A DNA stretch of 64,000 bases from Arthrobacter sp. YD4 (lineage in GTDB: Bacteria > Actinomycetota > Actinomycetes > Actinomycetales > Micrococcaceae): contig NZ_JAUHHD010000001.1 of assembly GCF_030410515.1 (NCBI RefSeq), positions 806,001-870,000 of the forward strand. The letters are read 5' to 3'. The position numbers and the translations under genes were made by a program. The notes under the pieces were generated by a model. The model saw nothing but the letters and a program-made list of their open reading frames with translations. It was not told the origin of the DNA and made no database searches. Positions 48,333 to 57,194 of the stretch are shown piece after piece (within the stretch, counting starts at the first letter, position 1; each line of letters starts with the position of its first letter).

Positions 48333-50386
48333 GCCCCGCACCCGTCATCATCGCCATCGACGGACGCTCCGGGGCAGGCAAAACCACCCTCGCCATTGAA
48401 CTCGCGGCCCGGCTGCGGGACCACCGCACGGTCTCGCTCTTCCACCTTGAGGACATCTACCCGGGCTGGAACGGACTTGCCGCCGGGATCGACCGCTACG
48501 CCGCCACCGTCTTGGCCCCGCTCCGGCGCGGCGCCACCGCGCACTGGACCAGCTGGGACTGGGAGCGGCACTACGACGGCGAGGCACGCATCACCCGCCC
48601 GGCCGACGTCGTCCTGGTCGAGGGTGTCGGTGCGGCAGCCGCTGAGGCCGCGCCATACCTCGACGCCGTGATCTGGACCGACGCCCCCGACGGCGCCCGC
48701 AAGGACCGCGCCTTGGAGCGCGACGGCGACACCTACGCCCCCTACTGGGAGCAGTGGGCCGAGCAGGAAGAGGCCTGGCTGGCCGGCGACGATGTCCCCG
48801 CCCGGGCCGACGTCAGGGTCCTCAACCACGCCGACGGCGCCGCCCCCGGCCGGGTGCTGCAGGCGCTCCTGCACCTTCCCGCGCTGGCCACGCTGCTGCA
48901 CCCGGAACGGCAGGCCCGCCACGCGGTGCCCCTGCACGCCGAGCGGATCGACGCAGCACCGGATCCCGCACGCCTCTTCGACGCTCTCTACGGCGGCTCG
49001 CAGCGGGCCGTCTGGCTCGATTCCTCCCTCACCAGCGACCCGGCGGGCCGGGGCCGCTTCAGCATCCTGGCCGACGACGGCGGCAGCCATGGCCAGTCGG
49101 TCCTGCACCGCTCCGGCCGCACCAGCATCCGCGCGGGCGCCGCCGCGGCCACCGTCGAGGGCGGCTTCTTCCGCTGGCTCGACACCGCATGGGACAGCCG
49201 GCCGCTCAGCTCCCCCGACGACTACGGCTGCGGCTTCACCCTGGGCTGGCTGGGCTACCTCGGCTACGAACTCAAACGCGAAACCGGCGGCAGTGACGTG
49301 GCCGCCGACAGCCCGGATGCCGCGCTCATTTTCGCCGGCCGGGCCGTGGTGCTCGACCATGCGGAGGGTGCCGTCTGGCTGCTGGCACTGGAGGACCCCG
49401 ACGCCGCCGGGTGGCTGGATATGGCCCGCGCTGCGGTAAATACCGCGATCAACGAGGCGGCGAGATCACCCAGTGACGGCACGCCCGTGCTAAAACATGC
49501 GGGCAGCACGAAAATCGCCACACCGCCGGTGTTCGCCGCCCGGGACACCGCGGCCGGCTACCAGGCCAAGATCGCCGCGGCGGGGCACCAGATCGCCGAG
49601 GGCAACAGCTACGAGGTCTGCCTCACCACCGCCCTCACCGCCGAGGTTCCGGCCGACGGCGTCGACCCGTGGGAGACCTACCTGGCGCTGCGGCGTCGGA
49701 ATCCCGCCCCGTTCGCCAGCTTCCTGCGCCTGGACGGCGTCACCGTCGCCAGCACCTCCCCCGAACGGTTCCTGCGGATCACCGCCGGCGGCGCCATGCG
49801 GGCGGAGCCGATCAAGGGCACGCGCCGCCGGTCGGCGGACCCGGAAGCGGACCGGGACCTCCGGGACGAGCTGTCCGCCGCGCCCAAGGACCGGGCCGAG
49901 AACATCATGATCGTGGACCTGCTGCGCAACGACCTCAGCCACTTCGCCGTCCCCGGATCCGTCTCCGTCAGCCGGCTCTGCGCGGTGGAGAGCTACGCCA
50001 CCGTGCACCAGATGGTGAGCACCATCGATGCCCGGCTCCGGCCCGGCGCGTCCCGGGCCGAGGCGGTGGCGGCGTGCTTCCCGGCAGGCTCCATGACCGG
50101 CGCACCCAAGGTCAGCACCATGGCCATCCTGGACCACCTTGAGGCGGCCCCGCGCGGCGTCTACTCCGGCGCCGTCGGCTACTTCTCGCTCGACGGCGGC
50201 ACGGACCTCGCCGTCGCCATCCGCACCCTGGTGATGCACGACGACGGCGCCGCAGGCACCACCCTGAGCCTCGGCGTCGGTGGCGCGATCACCGCCGACT
50301 CGGACCCCGCCGAGGAATACGAGGAGATCCGCACCAAGGCCTTCGGCGTGCTCTCGGCCCTCGGTTCGGTGTTCCCGCCCGGCTGA
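48329..50386 (+). CDS. pabB: Fusion of a P-loop kinase-like domain and aminodeoxychorismate synthase component I
   Basis: The 685-residue protein has two parts. Residues 1-200 hold a nucleoside-kinase-like P-loop fold: IAIDGRSGAGKTTLAI (Walker A), LFHLEDIYPGW and VVLVEGVGA, with an Asp-rich lid. From about 215 to the end it is an anthranilate-synthase-I-like enzyme: EPIKGTRRR with the Lys that is characteristic of PabB rather than TrpE (where Ala replaces it), DLLRNDLSHF, and GSMTGAPKVSTMAILDHLE. PabB makes 4-amino-4-deoxychorismate from chorismate and ammonia. The partner amidotransferase PabA is not in the window; PabC lies at 51995. The role of the kinase domain is unknown. Confidence 0.87.
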   Translation: MSPAPVIIAIDGRSGAGKTTLAIELAARLRDHRTVSLFHLEDIYPGWNGLAAGIDRYAATVLAPLRRGATAHWTSWDWERHYDGEARITRPADVVLVEGVGAAAAEAAPYLDAVIWTDAPDGARKDRALERDGDTYAPYWEQWAEQEEAWLAGDDVPARADVRVLNHADGAAPGRVLQALLHLPALATLLHPERQARHAVPLHAERIDAAPDPARLFDALYGGSQRAVWLDSSLTSDPAGRGRFSILADDGGSHGQSVLHRSGRTSIRAGAAAATVEGGFFRWLDTAWDSRPLSSPDDYGCGFTLGWLGYLGYELKRETGGSDVAADSPDAALIFAGRAVVLDHAEGAVWLLALEDPDAAGWLDMARAAVNTAINEAARSPSDGTPVLKHAGSTKIATPPVFAARDTAAGYQAKIAAAGHQIAEGNSYEVCLTTALTAEVPADGVDPWETYLALRRRNPAPFASFLRLDGVTVASTSPERFLRITAGGAMRAEPIKGTRRRSADPEADRDLRDELSAAPKDRAENIMIVDLLRNDLSHFAVPGSVSVSRLCAVESYATVHQMVSTIDARLRPGASRAEAVAACFPAGSMTGAPKVSTMAILDHLEAAPRGVYSGAVGYFSLDGGTDLAVAIRTLVMHDDGAAGTTLSLGVGGAITADSDPAEEYEEIRTKAFGVLSALGSVFPPG

Positions 50387-50427
50387 AGCCCCGCCTGGTG
50401 CCCTCCTGAAGCCCGGCTGAAAGCCCT

Positions 50428-51903
50428 TTACTGCAGGGTTGCGGTCAGGCGGGCGACGTTGTCGATGTACTTGATCCGGCGCGGGCGCTTCATCCACTCT
50501 TCCAGCGTCAGCTCGCGGGAGATGCCCCGGTAGGTCTCCTCGACCTCGCGGATCCGGCTGACGATGTCCTCGCCGAGCATCATCACAGAGACTTCGAGGT
50601 TCAGCGAGAAGGAGCGCATGTCCATGTTGCTCGAGCCCAGCACGGCCACCTCGTTGTCCACGGTGAAGTGTTTGGCGTGGAGCACGAACGGGGCCTTGTA
50701 GAGGTAGATCCGCACCCCCGCCTCGAGCAGCGCCTGGTAATAGGACTGCTGGGCGTGGTGGACCAGGAACTGGTCGCCCTTCTCGGAGACGAAGAGCTCG
50801 ACGTCGACGCCGCGCTGGGCCGCCGTCGTCACCGCGTACAGCAGCGAATCGTCCGGAACGAAGTAGGGGCTGCAGATGGAAAGCTTGTGCTGCGCGGAGT
50901 AAATCAGCGTGTTGAAGAGGCGGAGGTTGTTCTCCGTGATGAACCCGGGACCGCTGGGAACCACCTGCGCGGTGACGTGGCCCGGCACCGACTCGGGCCG
51001 GTGGCCCAGCTGGTGCTCAAGCGACTCGTCCGTCTCGCTGAGCCAGTCGGTGGCGAAGACCACGTTCAGGGTGGTGACGATCTGGCCGCGCATGCAGGCC
51101 ATCAGCTCGACCCATTCCCGGCCCACCTTGCGGTGCTTCGGGTTGTTGTAGGACGGCTCGATCAGGTTCTGCGAGCCAGTGAAGGCCACCTCGCCGTCGA
51201 TCACCATGATCTTCCGGTGGTTGCGCAGGTCAGGGCGGCGCCACTGGCCGTGGACCGGCTGCAGGGGCAGCATCGGCCGCCAGCGGATCTTGCTGGCCTT
51301 GAGCCGGGCGATCAGCTTGCTGTAGCCCTTGATCCGCAAGGTCCCGAGGTGGTCGAACAGCAGCCGGACCTCGACGCCGCGCTCGGCGGCCTCCTCCAGC
51401 GCCGTCAGCAGGTCATCGGTGACGTGGTCCGAGCTGAGGATGTAGAACTCGGCGTTGATGAAGCTCTTGGCCTCGCGGGCCGCGGCGGCCATCGCCTTGA
51501 TTGAATCCGGGTAGCCGGGCAGCAGTTCCACGCTGTTGTTGTCGACCATGGGGAGCGAGCCCAGGGTCTTGTTCAGTTCCGCGGCGGAAGCCACCCATTC
51601 CGGGCCGTCGTAGCGGCTCTCGACGGCGGCCAGTTCCGAGGTGCCGGCGCGGATCCGGGTGTTCACGGCCTCCTGCTGGGCACGGCGGCGGCGGGAGAGC
51701 CGGAAGTTGCCGAACAGCAGGAACAGCACCAGCCCGACGGAGGGGACGAAGAAAATGCCGAGCAGCCACGCCATGGCAGTGGTGGGGCGGCGGTTGCCGG
51801 GGATGATGCCCAGCGCCAGCACCCGGATGGCGAGGTCGATCAGCGTGAGGATCAGGATCGCCCAGGACGGGAGTGACCCCACGAACGGTAAAGGCCAGAG
51901 CAC
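50428..51903 (-). CDS. cls: Cardiolipin synthase (PLD family)
   Basis: The 491-residue membrane enzyme joins two phosphatidylglycerols, or one with CDP-diacylglycerol, to make cardiolipin. Two N-terminal helices (about residues 10-60) precede two HKD motifs: HRKIMVIDGEVAFTGSQN near 215 and HAKHFTVDNEVAVLGSSN near 395. GTG at 51903 with GAGGGG 7 bases upstream is taken as start; the upstream TTG at 51960 has no ribosome site. It is divergent from pabC. Confidence 0.93.
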   Translation of the reverse strand: MLWPLPFVGSLPSWAILILTLIDLAIRVLALGIIPGNRRPTTAMAWLLGIFFVPSVGLVLFLLFGNFRLSRRRRAQQEAVNTRIRAGTSELAAVESRYDGPEWVASAAELNKTLGSLPMVDNNSVELLPGYPDSIKAMAAAAREAKSFINAEFYILSSDHVTDDLLTALEEAAERGVEVRLLFDHLGTLRIKGYSKLIARLKASKIRWRPMLPLQPVHGQWRRPDLRNHRKIMVIDGEVAFTGSQNLIEPSYNNPKHRKVGREWVELMACMRGQIVTTLNVVFATDWLSETDESLEHQLGHRPESVPGHVTAQVVPSGPGFITENNLRLFNTLIYSAQHKLSICSPYFVPDDSLLYAVTTAAQRGVDVELFVSEKGDQFLVHHAQQSYYQALLEAGVRIYLYKAPFVLHAKHFTVDNEVAVLGSSNMDMRSFSLNLEVSVMMLGEDIVSRIREVEETYRGISRELTLEEWMKRPRRIKYIDNVARLTATLQ

Positions 51904-51982
51904 AGGCGAACCCCTCAAGTTCCAGACCCGCGGAACAGTTCCGGAACGGGCAATTTCCAAATCCTATCCCGGCGCGCCGCAC

Positions 51983-51988
51983 TAAGCT
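51983..51988 (+). promoter_or_regulatory. -10 element of pabC (leaderless)
   Basis: TAAGCT lies 6 bases before the ATG at 51995. Confidence 0.55.
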
Positions 51989-51994
51989 GAAGCC

Positions 51995-52945
51995 ATGACT
52001 ACGTCCGCCTCCGCTCCCGCCAACGCCACGGTGCTGGTCTTCCTCGATCCCGCTTTCGAGGACGGCCGCGTCGCCGACTCCTCCAAGCCCCAGTTGATGG
52101 CCACGGACCAGGGAGCCACCCGCGGCGACGGCATCTTCGAATCCCTCCTGGCCGTGGGCGGCCAGCCCCGCAAACTGCCGCGGCACCTGGCCCGACTGGC
52201 CGGTTCGGCGCGGACGCTGGAGCTGGATATTCCGGCGGAGGACGCCTGGCGGAAGGCCATCGCGACGGCGCTCCGGGAGTTCCGTGCGGGTGCCCCCGAG
52301 GACGGCGACGACGAGGTGGTGGTAAAGCTGATCGCGACCCGCGGCGTCGAGGGCTCCGCCCTTCCGACCTGCTGGGTGCAGGCCTCCACCCCGCCCGCGG
52401 CCGGCCGCGAGCAGCGCGAGAGCGGCATCGACGTGATCCTGCTGGACCGCGGCTATGACAGCGAGGTGGGCGAGCGCGCGCCGTGGCTGCTGCTCGGCGC
52501 GAAGACGCTCTCCTACGCGGTGAACATGGCCGCATTGCGTTACGCGCACCACCAGGGCGCCGACGACGTCATCTTCACGTCCTCCGACGGCCGGGTGCTG
52601 GAGGGCCCGACGTCGACCGTGCTGCTGGCGCACCTGGAAACCGCGGACGACGGCGACGGGGGGACCCGAACTGTACGTCGCCTGATCACCCCGCAGCTGG
52701 ACAGCGGCATCCTCCCCGGCACCTCGCAGGGCGCCCTGTTCGCCGCCGCGAAGGCCGCCGGCTGGGAGCTGGGCTACGGCCCGCTGGTACCGGAGGACCT
52801 CTACGACGCCGACGCCGTGTGGCTGATCTCCAGCATCCGGCTGCTGGCGCCGGTCAACCACATCGACGGCAAGGAGATCGGCACCGCCGACGTCCGCCGC
52901 CAGCTGACCGCCGAACTGAACGAACTGTTCGCCACCGTCCAGTAG
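51995..52945 (+). CDS. pabC: Aminodeoxychorismate lyase/class IV aminotransferase
   Basis: This 316-residue PLP enzyme of fold IV splits 4-amino-4-deoxychorismate into p-aminobenzoate and pyruvate. Conserved parts are GATRGDGIFESLL (near 39), LGAKTLSYAVNMAAL with the PLP Lys (near 170), DDVIFTSSDGRVLEGPTSTV and LITPQLDSGILPGTSQG. A branched-chain or D-amino-acid aminotransferase is possible from sequence alone, but the position after pabB favours PabC. It starts leaderless. Confidence 0.85.
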   Translation: MTTSASAPANATVLVFLDPAFEDGRVADSSKPQLMATDQGATRGDGIFESLLAVGGQPRKLPRHLARLAGSARTLELDIPAEDAWRKAIATALREFRAGAPEDGDDEVVVKLIATRGVEGSALPTCWVQASTPPAAGREQRESGIDVILLDRGYDSEVGERAPWLLLGAKTLSYAVNMAALRYAHHQGADDVIFTSSDGRVLEGPTSTVLLAHLETADDGDGGTRTVRRLITPQLDSGILPGTSQGALFAAAKAAGWELGYGPLVPEDLYDADAVWLISSIRLLAPVNHIDGKEIGTADVRRQLTAELNELFATVQ

Positions 52946-52969
52946 CTGCCGGGGCGTCCGCGTTCCCGC

Positions 52970-53749
52970 TTAGCCCTGGGCCAGGGCGTCGCTGACGATC
53001 TTCGCCAGGGTGGCGGCCGACTCCGCACCCACGCCCTGGCCGATCGCCACGGCGGAGACGGACAGGGAACCCTTGATGCCGGTGACGACGGCGGTCTGGG
53101 TGGCCTGCCCGTCCGGCAGTCCCTGCGTTGTCAGGGACCCGAAGGAGGCGTCCCCGCCGGTCTCGACGGGAAGGACCTCCGTCTTGCCGGTGATCTTCTT
53201 GCCCTGCAATTCGATGGTGTAGTTGGCGCACTTGCCGGCGTTGTCCTTCGCGGCTGCGGCCCCCTTGGACAGCACGGACGGGTCCGAGACGGACACCAGG
53301 GTCACGGTGGTCATCGCCTGGCCGGAGGAGGACTTCGCCACGCCGCCGGTGTAGGTGCTGCCGGCCGGGATCTGGCCGCTGGTGTCCACCAGGGCGGCGC
53401 ATTCCTGCGGTGTGATGACGGCCGCGGAGATCATCTGTTTGGCCGCCGCGATGCCCGTCTCCAGCTGGTCCGCCGGGACAGCCGTCAGGGGGTGGCCCTC
53501 CCGGTCCTTCAGGCCGGCCAGGATGGTGCCGAGTTCAGCGGTGGTGTAGGCCTTGGGGCTGGCGCTGGGGCTGGGCGCCGACGACGAGGCGGCTGACGTT
53601 GCCTGGGATCCGGCCGCCGTCGTTTCCGCGGAGCCGGTGGACTGAGCGCCAGTGGAGGGGGCGGCGGAGGAACCGCCGCCGGAGCACCCGGCCAGGGCCA
53701 GGCCCGCGGCGATGATCAGTGCGGAAGGTACGAGGCGGTGCGTGGTCAT
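52970..53749 (-). CDS. Lipoprotein of unknown function
   Basis: The 259-residue exported protein has a signal and lipobox LAGC (Cys near 21), then a 50-residue low-complexity Ser/Ala/Thr linker and a folded domain from about 70 to 258 with two Cys (about 115 and 172) that could form a disulfide. The fold looks like the PknH-type sensor/LpqN-like extracellular domains of actinobacteria, but this is only an impression. ATG 53747-53749 is the start, with GGGGGAC upstream. Confidence 0.7.
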   Translation of the reverse strand: MTTHRLVPSALIIAAGLALAGCSGGGSSAAPSTGAQSTGSAETTAAGSQATSAASSSAPSPSASPKAYTTAELGTILAGLKDREGHPLTAVPADQLETGIAAAKQMISAAVITPQECAALVDTSGQIPAGSTYTGGVAKSSSGQAMTTVTLVSVSDPSVLSKGAAAAKDNAGKCANYTIELQGKKITGKTEVLPVETGGDASFGSLTTQGLPDGQATQTAVVTGIKGSLSVSAVAIGQGVGAESAATLAKIVSDALAQG

Positions 53750-53891
53750 GTTGTCCCCCAAAGGATTGTGCGGATACGTGCGGTGCCAATAAGTGCGGTG
53801 CGGATGCCAACGTTGTGGATGAGCGTGGAGAGGTGCGTGTTGTGCGCGAGCCTACGACATTGCCGGCCGCCAGGACAGCCCGCGGCCGGTG

Positions 53892-54971
53892 TCATGCCCA
53901 CGCCTTGCGCAGGGCCCCCCACGCGGCGTCGTCCAGCATGCTCGAGGGGGTGACCGCGACGGCGTCCGCGCCACCGGCCACCGAGTCGGCGAGCGCGGTC
54001 TCCAGGTCCGCGGCGGACACGGTCCCGGAGCGGGCCCACATCCCGGTGGAGATGACGAATCGTCCGGGCCTCGCCGCCATGGCCGCGGCCAGTTCCCGCG
54101 AGTAGTCCGGGCCCTTGCCGTTGAGCGCGAAGTAGTTCCAGAGCACCAGCCGGTCCGCCGCCTTGGCCAGCAGGGCGTAGTCGTGCCCGCTTTCCGGCCG
54201 GTCCCCCGCCGGGTCCTGCCACGGCGCCCGGACGTCCATGTCCAGGCTGGCGCCGTTGGCGTGCGCGGCGGCAGCGGCCTTGGCCACCACGGAGGCGAGG
54301 GCCTGGGACCGCCAGGCGCCGATGCTGGCGTCCCCGGTGTCGATCCCGCCGTCGGCCGTCCGCGGCCAGTCCTTCGCGCCGGTGGCGCGCAGGTAGGAGT
54401 CGCGGTCGTCCCCGCCGTAGGTGTTGTCGTCGAACATCAGCTCGGTCAGCGCCACGGCGTCGGGGTGGTAGCGGCGGGTCACTTCGTCCACGAAGTCCAC
54501 CAGCCGCTGGCCCACGGGTCCGGTGGTCAGGGCGGTGACGCTGGCGAAGTCCTTGGACCGGGTGCCGTCGAGGTTGATTCCGGCCAGGCCCTGGTTCTTG
54601 GCGATCCAGCCCGGGATCAGCAGGTCGATGGTGAGCGTGACCCGGCGTTTGCTGCCGTTGCCCGCGGTGCCCAGGGCCTTGATGGCCTCCGCCACGTGGT
54701 CCCGGCCGCCCGCGGCTTCAATCTCGGGGTGTTTGTCCCACCGGAACGCCGTCCAGTCCAGCCGGCCCACGCTGATGGTGACGCTGTTGGCGTTGACCTC
54801 GTCGAGTCGCTTGGCCAGGGCCGGGAGGCCGCCGGGGTCCTCGACCACGGTTTCGTAGCCGACGCCCACAGTGCGCTCCGGCGCCGGCGCCTCCGCCCGG
54901 GGAGGCACCGGCTTCGAGCAGCCCGACAGGGCCAGCAGTGCCATGGCCAGCGTTGCGGCCAGCAGCCTCAC
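53892..54971 (-). CDS. Secreted TIM-barrel-like lipoprotein (PgaB/GH-like)
   Basis: The 359-residue protein begins with a signal and lipobox LSGC (Cys near 18). The rest has the strand/helix order of a TIM-barrel glycoside hydrolase: residues 43-65 NANSVTISVGRLDWTAF, about 95-110 VTLTIDLLIPGW, about 170-185 VALTELMFDDNTY, about 235-250 ASLDMDVRAPW, and LVLWNYFALNG near 280. The ELMFDD and DMDVRAPW segments are candidate acidic catalytic sites. It resembles, loosely, the hydrolase half of PgaB. GTG 54971 overlaps the glycosyltransferase stop, so translation is coupled. Confidence 0.7.
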   Translation of the reverse strand: MRLLAATLAMALLALSGCSKPVPPRAEAPAPERTVGVGYETVVEDPGGLPALAKRLDEVNANSVTISVGRLDWTAFRWDKHPEIEAAGGRDHVAEAIKALGTAGNGSKRRVTLTIDLLIPGWIAKNQGLAGINLDGTRSKDFASVTALTTGPVGQRLVDFVDEVTRRYHPDAVALTELMFDDNTYGGDDRDSYLRATGAKDWPRTADGGIDTGDASIGAWRSQALASVVAKAAAAAHANGASLDMDVRAPWQDPAGDRPESGHDYALLAKAADRLVLWNYFALNGKGPDYSRELAAAMAARPGRFVISTGMWARSGTVSAADLETALADSVAGGADAVAVTPSSMLDDAAWGALRKAWA

Positions 54972-56263
54972 ACCCTGACCTCGGTGACAGCCGCCGCCGT
55001 CGGGACGCTGACCACTCCGGTGCGCTTCAGCTTGTTCCAGTGCGCCTGCTTGCCGCGGGTCTCCTGCAGCAGCGCCGCCGCCATGGTCAGGCCGGTGAAC
55101 ACGGAGTAGAAGGGGACCAGCGGCAGGGTCCAGGCGTGCCGCAGGTCCGGCCACGCCCGGTTGAGGGAGAGCCCGAACAGGGTCAGGACCGCCGTCACCA
55201 CCAGCCCCAGCCAGCCCAGGACCGCCCACGCGTCGGCGCCCAGCGGGCTCCGGCCGCCGGCCACCAGCAGCAGCAGGTCCAACAGCAGGGCCAGCTGCAG
55301 GACCGGCAGCGCCACCATGGTCACGGTATTGAACAGCAGGTAGGCGCCGAACCGGCCGCGCCGCAGGTTTCCGATCATGTCCTTGTGCACCCGCATGGTC
55401 TGCAGCAGCCCGCGGGCCCACCGGACCCGCTGCCGCCAGAGGGCGTGGACCGTGGACGGCGACTCGGCGTAGACCAGGGCCTTCGGCGCGAACACCACGT
55501 TGTACCCTGCCCGGTGCACCCGCCAGGTCAGCTCCAGGTCCTCCCCCACGGTGTCCTCACGGAACGGTCCGACGTCGGCCAGGACCGAGCGCGGGAACGC
55601 GCCGATGTTGCCGGAGACGATCGGCAGGCAGCCGATCACCGTCAGTGCCCGCCGGACCAGGCCGGTACCCACGTGGCTGATGAACGCGAGCATCCGGGTC
55701 TGGACGCGGTTGAGGTTGACCGGCCGGTCGTCGCCGCAGACGGCGCCCACCCGGCGGTCCGTGAAGCCCTGGAGCATCCGCTTGACCGTGCTGCGGGAGA
55801 AGATGCCGTCGGCGTCGACGAACATCAGGACCTCGCCGGTCGAGTAGTTCAGGCCGCGGTTCAGCGCGGCGCCCTTACCGGCGTTCTCCTGGGTCAGGAC
55901 CGTGATCCTCGGGTCCCCGGCGGCGAGCTCGTGCATCAGTTCCAGGGTGTTGTCCGTGGACCCGTCGTCCACCAGGACCACCTCGTACCGGTCATAGGTG
56001 GTGAGCTGGATGGAGCGGACGCAGTTCTCGATCACGGTGGCCTCGTTATAGGCCGGGACGATGATCGAGACGGTCGGCCACTCGTTCAGCAGGGTCCCCT
56101 GGCCGGTGCGGCGGCGGCGGGTCACCTGCACCTGGAACCAGAGGGCCAAGGGCAGGACCAGCAGCTTCAGGAGGCCGAAGACCAGCACCGGAATGCCGAG
56201 CACCACCAGCAGCAGCTGGGCGCCGGGCATCAGCCCGGCCAGGAGATTCTCATACCAGGGCAT
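54968..56263 (-). CDS. Processive GT2 glycosyltransferase (PgaC/HAS-like)
   Basis: The 431-residue membrane enzyme has a short N-terminal helix (residues about 15-40), a cytoplasmic GT-A domain with VPAYNEA (near 63), VVLVDDGS (near 90), FVDADG (DxD near 145), GEDLELT and the processive QRVRWARG motif (QxxRW) near 260, then four helices. This pattern is that of poly-N-acetylglucosamine (PgaC/IcaA) and hyaluronan synthases that extend and export a beta-glycan. The start at 56263 overlaps the ATP-grasp gene end by 14 bases. Confidence 0.9.
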   Translation of the reverse strand: MPWYENLLAGLMPGAQLLLVVLGIPVLVFGLLKLLVLPLALWFQVQVTRRRRTGQGTLLNEWPTVSIIVPAYNEATVIENCVRSIQLTTYDRYEVVLVDDGSTDNTLELMHELAAGDPRITVLTQENAGKGAALNRGLNYSTGEVLMFVDADGIFSRSTVKRMLQGFTDRRVGAVCGDDRPVNLNRVQTRMLAFISHVGTGLVRRALTVIGCLPIVSGNIGAFPRSVLADVGPFREDTVGEDLELTWRVHRAGYNVVFAPKALVYAESPSTVHALWRQRVRWARGLLQTMRVHKDMIGNLRRGRFGAYLLFNTVTMVALPVLQLALLLDLLLLVAGGRSPLGADAWAVLGWLGLVVTAVLTLFGLSLNRAWPDLRHAWTLPLVPFYSVFTGLTMAAALLQETRGKQAHWNKLKRTGVVSVPTAAAVTEVRV

Positions 56264-57194
56264 GGGCGAACGCTCCCCTCGTCTGCCGGAATGACGCCGG
56301 GTTGAAGGCCGGGAGGGAGAACGAGGCGAGGACGGCGTCGAGCAGTTCCGGCGCGCGCTGGCTGTTCGCCCCGAATCGGGCATTGATTTCGAGCACCACC
56401 GGGGTGCCGTCGGCCCGGCGCCGGACGTCGAGGTCCACCGGCCCGGTGAGGGACAGGGCACGGACGGCGTTCATCGCCAGGTTGCCGACGTCGTTCGCCT
56501 CCCCCGCCTCCACCCGGCGGGTGCTAAGGGCGTTGCCGACCTCGCCCTGCGCGAGCGCGGTTTTCTCCACGACGACGGCGAACGGCGGTGTGGTGTTGTG
56601 CGCCGGGGTTCCGAAGACCATTGGCCCGTACTCGGTGCCTGGGATGAATTCCTGGACGATCAGGCCGCCGGGAAGTCCGGCCCAGTCGACGTCGGAGCCG
56701 CTCCGGACCACCGTCACGCCGCGGCCCCCGCGGGACACCCGGGGCTTGATGACGACGGGTCCGCCCAGGAGCTCAAGGGCTTCCTCCGCGCAGCGGAAGT
56801 CCCGGGGTACCCCGAAGGCGGGAACCGGAACGCCGGCGGAATGCAGCTGCCACGCGGTGTAGAGCTTGTCATCGGCGAGCGCGACGGCGCCGGGCGGCCC
56901 GATGATGACGCGGACGTCCGGGCCAAAGCCGGCCCGGAAGGCGGCCAGGCGGGGCAGTTCCTCACTGACCGTGGGGATCACGAGGTTGATGCCCTCGGCG
57001 CCGACCAGCCGGCGCAGCGCGGACACCAGCTCGGGATCCGTGGCCGCGGGTACCCGGACCACCGGCACCCCGGAGACTTCGGGCAGGTCGCGGATGTCCG
57101 TGCCGAGGACCGGGATGCCTCGTTCGGTCAGTTGCGTGGCGAGGGCACGGCCGGCGGGGCCGCCGACGCCGGTGACCAGCACGCGCGGCTTCAC
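56250..57194 (-). CDS. ATP-grasp ligase
   Basis: This 314-residue cytosolic protein has an N-terminal Rossmann-like domain (RVLVTGVGGPAGRALA), then the ATP-grasp fold: VVIKPRVSRGGRGVTVV with the ATP-binding Lys (near 150), VQEFIPGTEYGPMVF, and VLEINARFGANS with metal-binding Glu and Asn (near 275). It is like the carB-type ATP-grasp proteins that make amide or ester bonds from a carboxylate. In this operon the acceptor may be the free amine made by the PIG-L deacetylase; that is an inference. The PIG-L stop overlaps this start by four bases. Confidence 0.88.
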   Translation of the reverse strand: MKPRVLVTGVGGPAGRALATQLTERGIPVLGTDIRDLPEVSGVPVVRVPAATDPELVSALRRLVGAEGINLVIPTVSEELPRLAAFRAGFGPDVRVIIGPPGAVALADDKLYTAWQLHSAGVPVPAFGVPRDFRCAEEALELLGGPVVIKPRVSRGGRGVTVVRSGSDVDWAGLPGGLIVQEFIPGTEYGPMVFGTPAHNTTPPFAVVVEKTALAQGEVGNALSTRRVEAGEANDVGNLAMNAVRALSLTGPVDLDVRRRADGTPVVLEINARFGANSQRAPELLDAVLASFSLPAFNPASFRQTRGAFAHALV

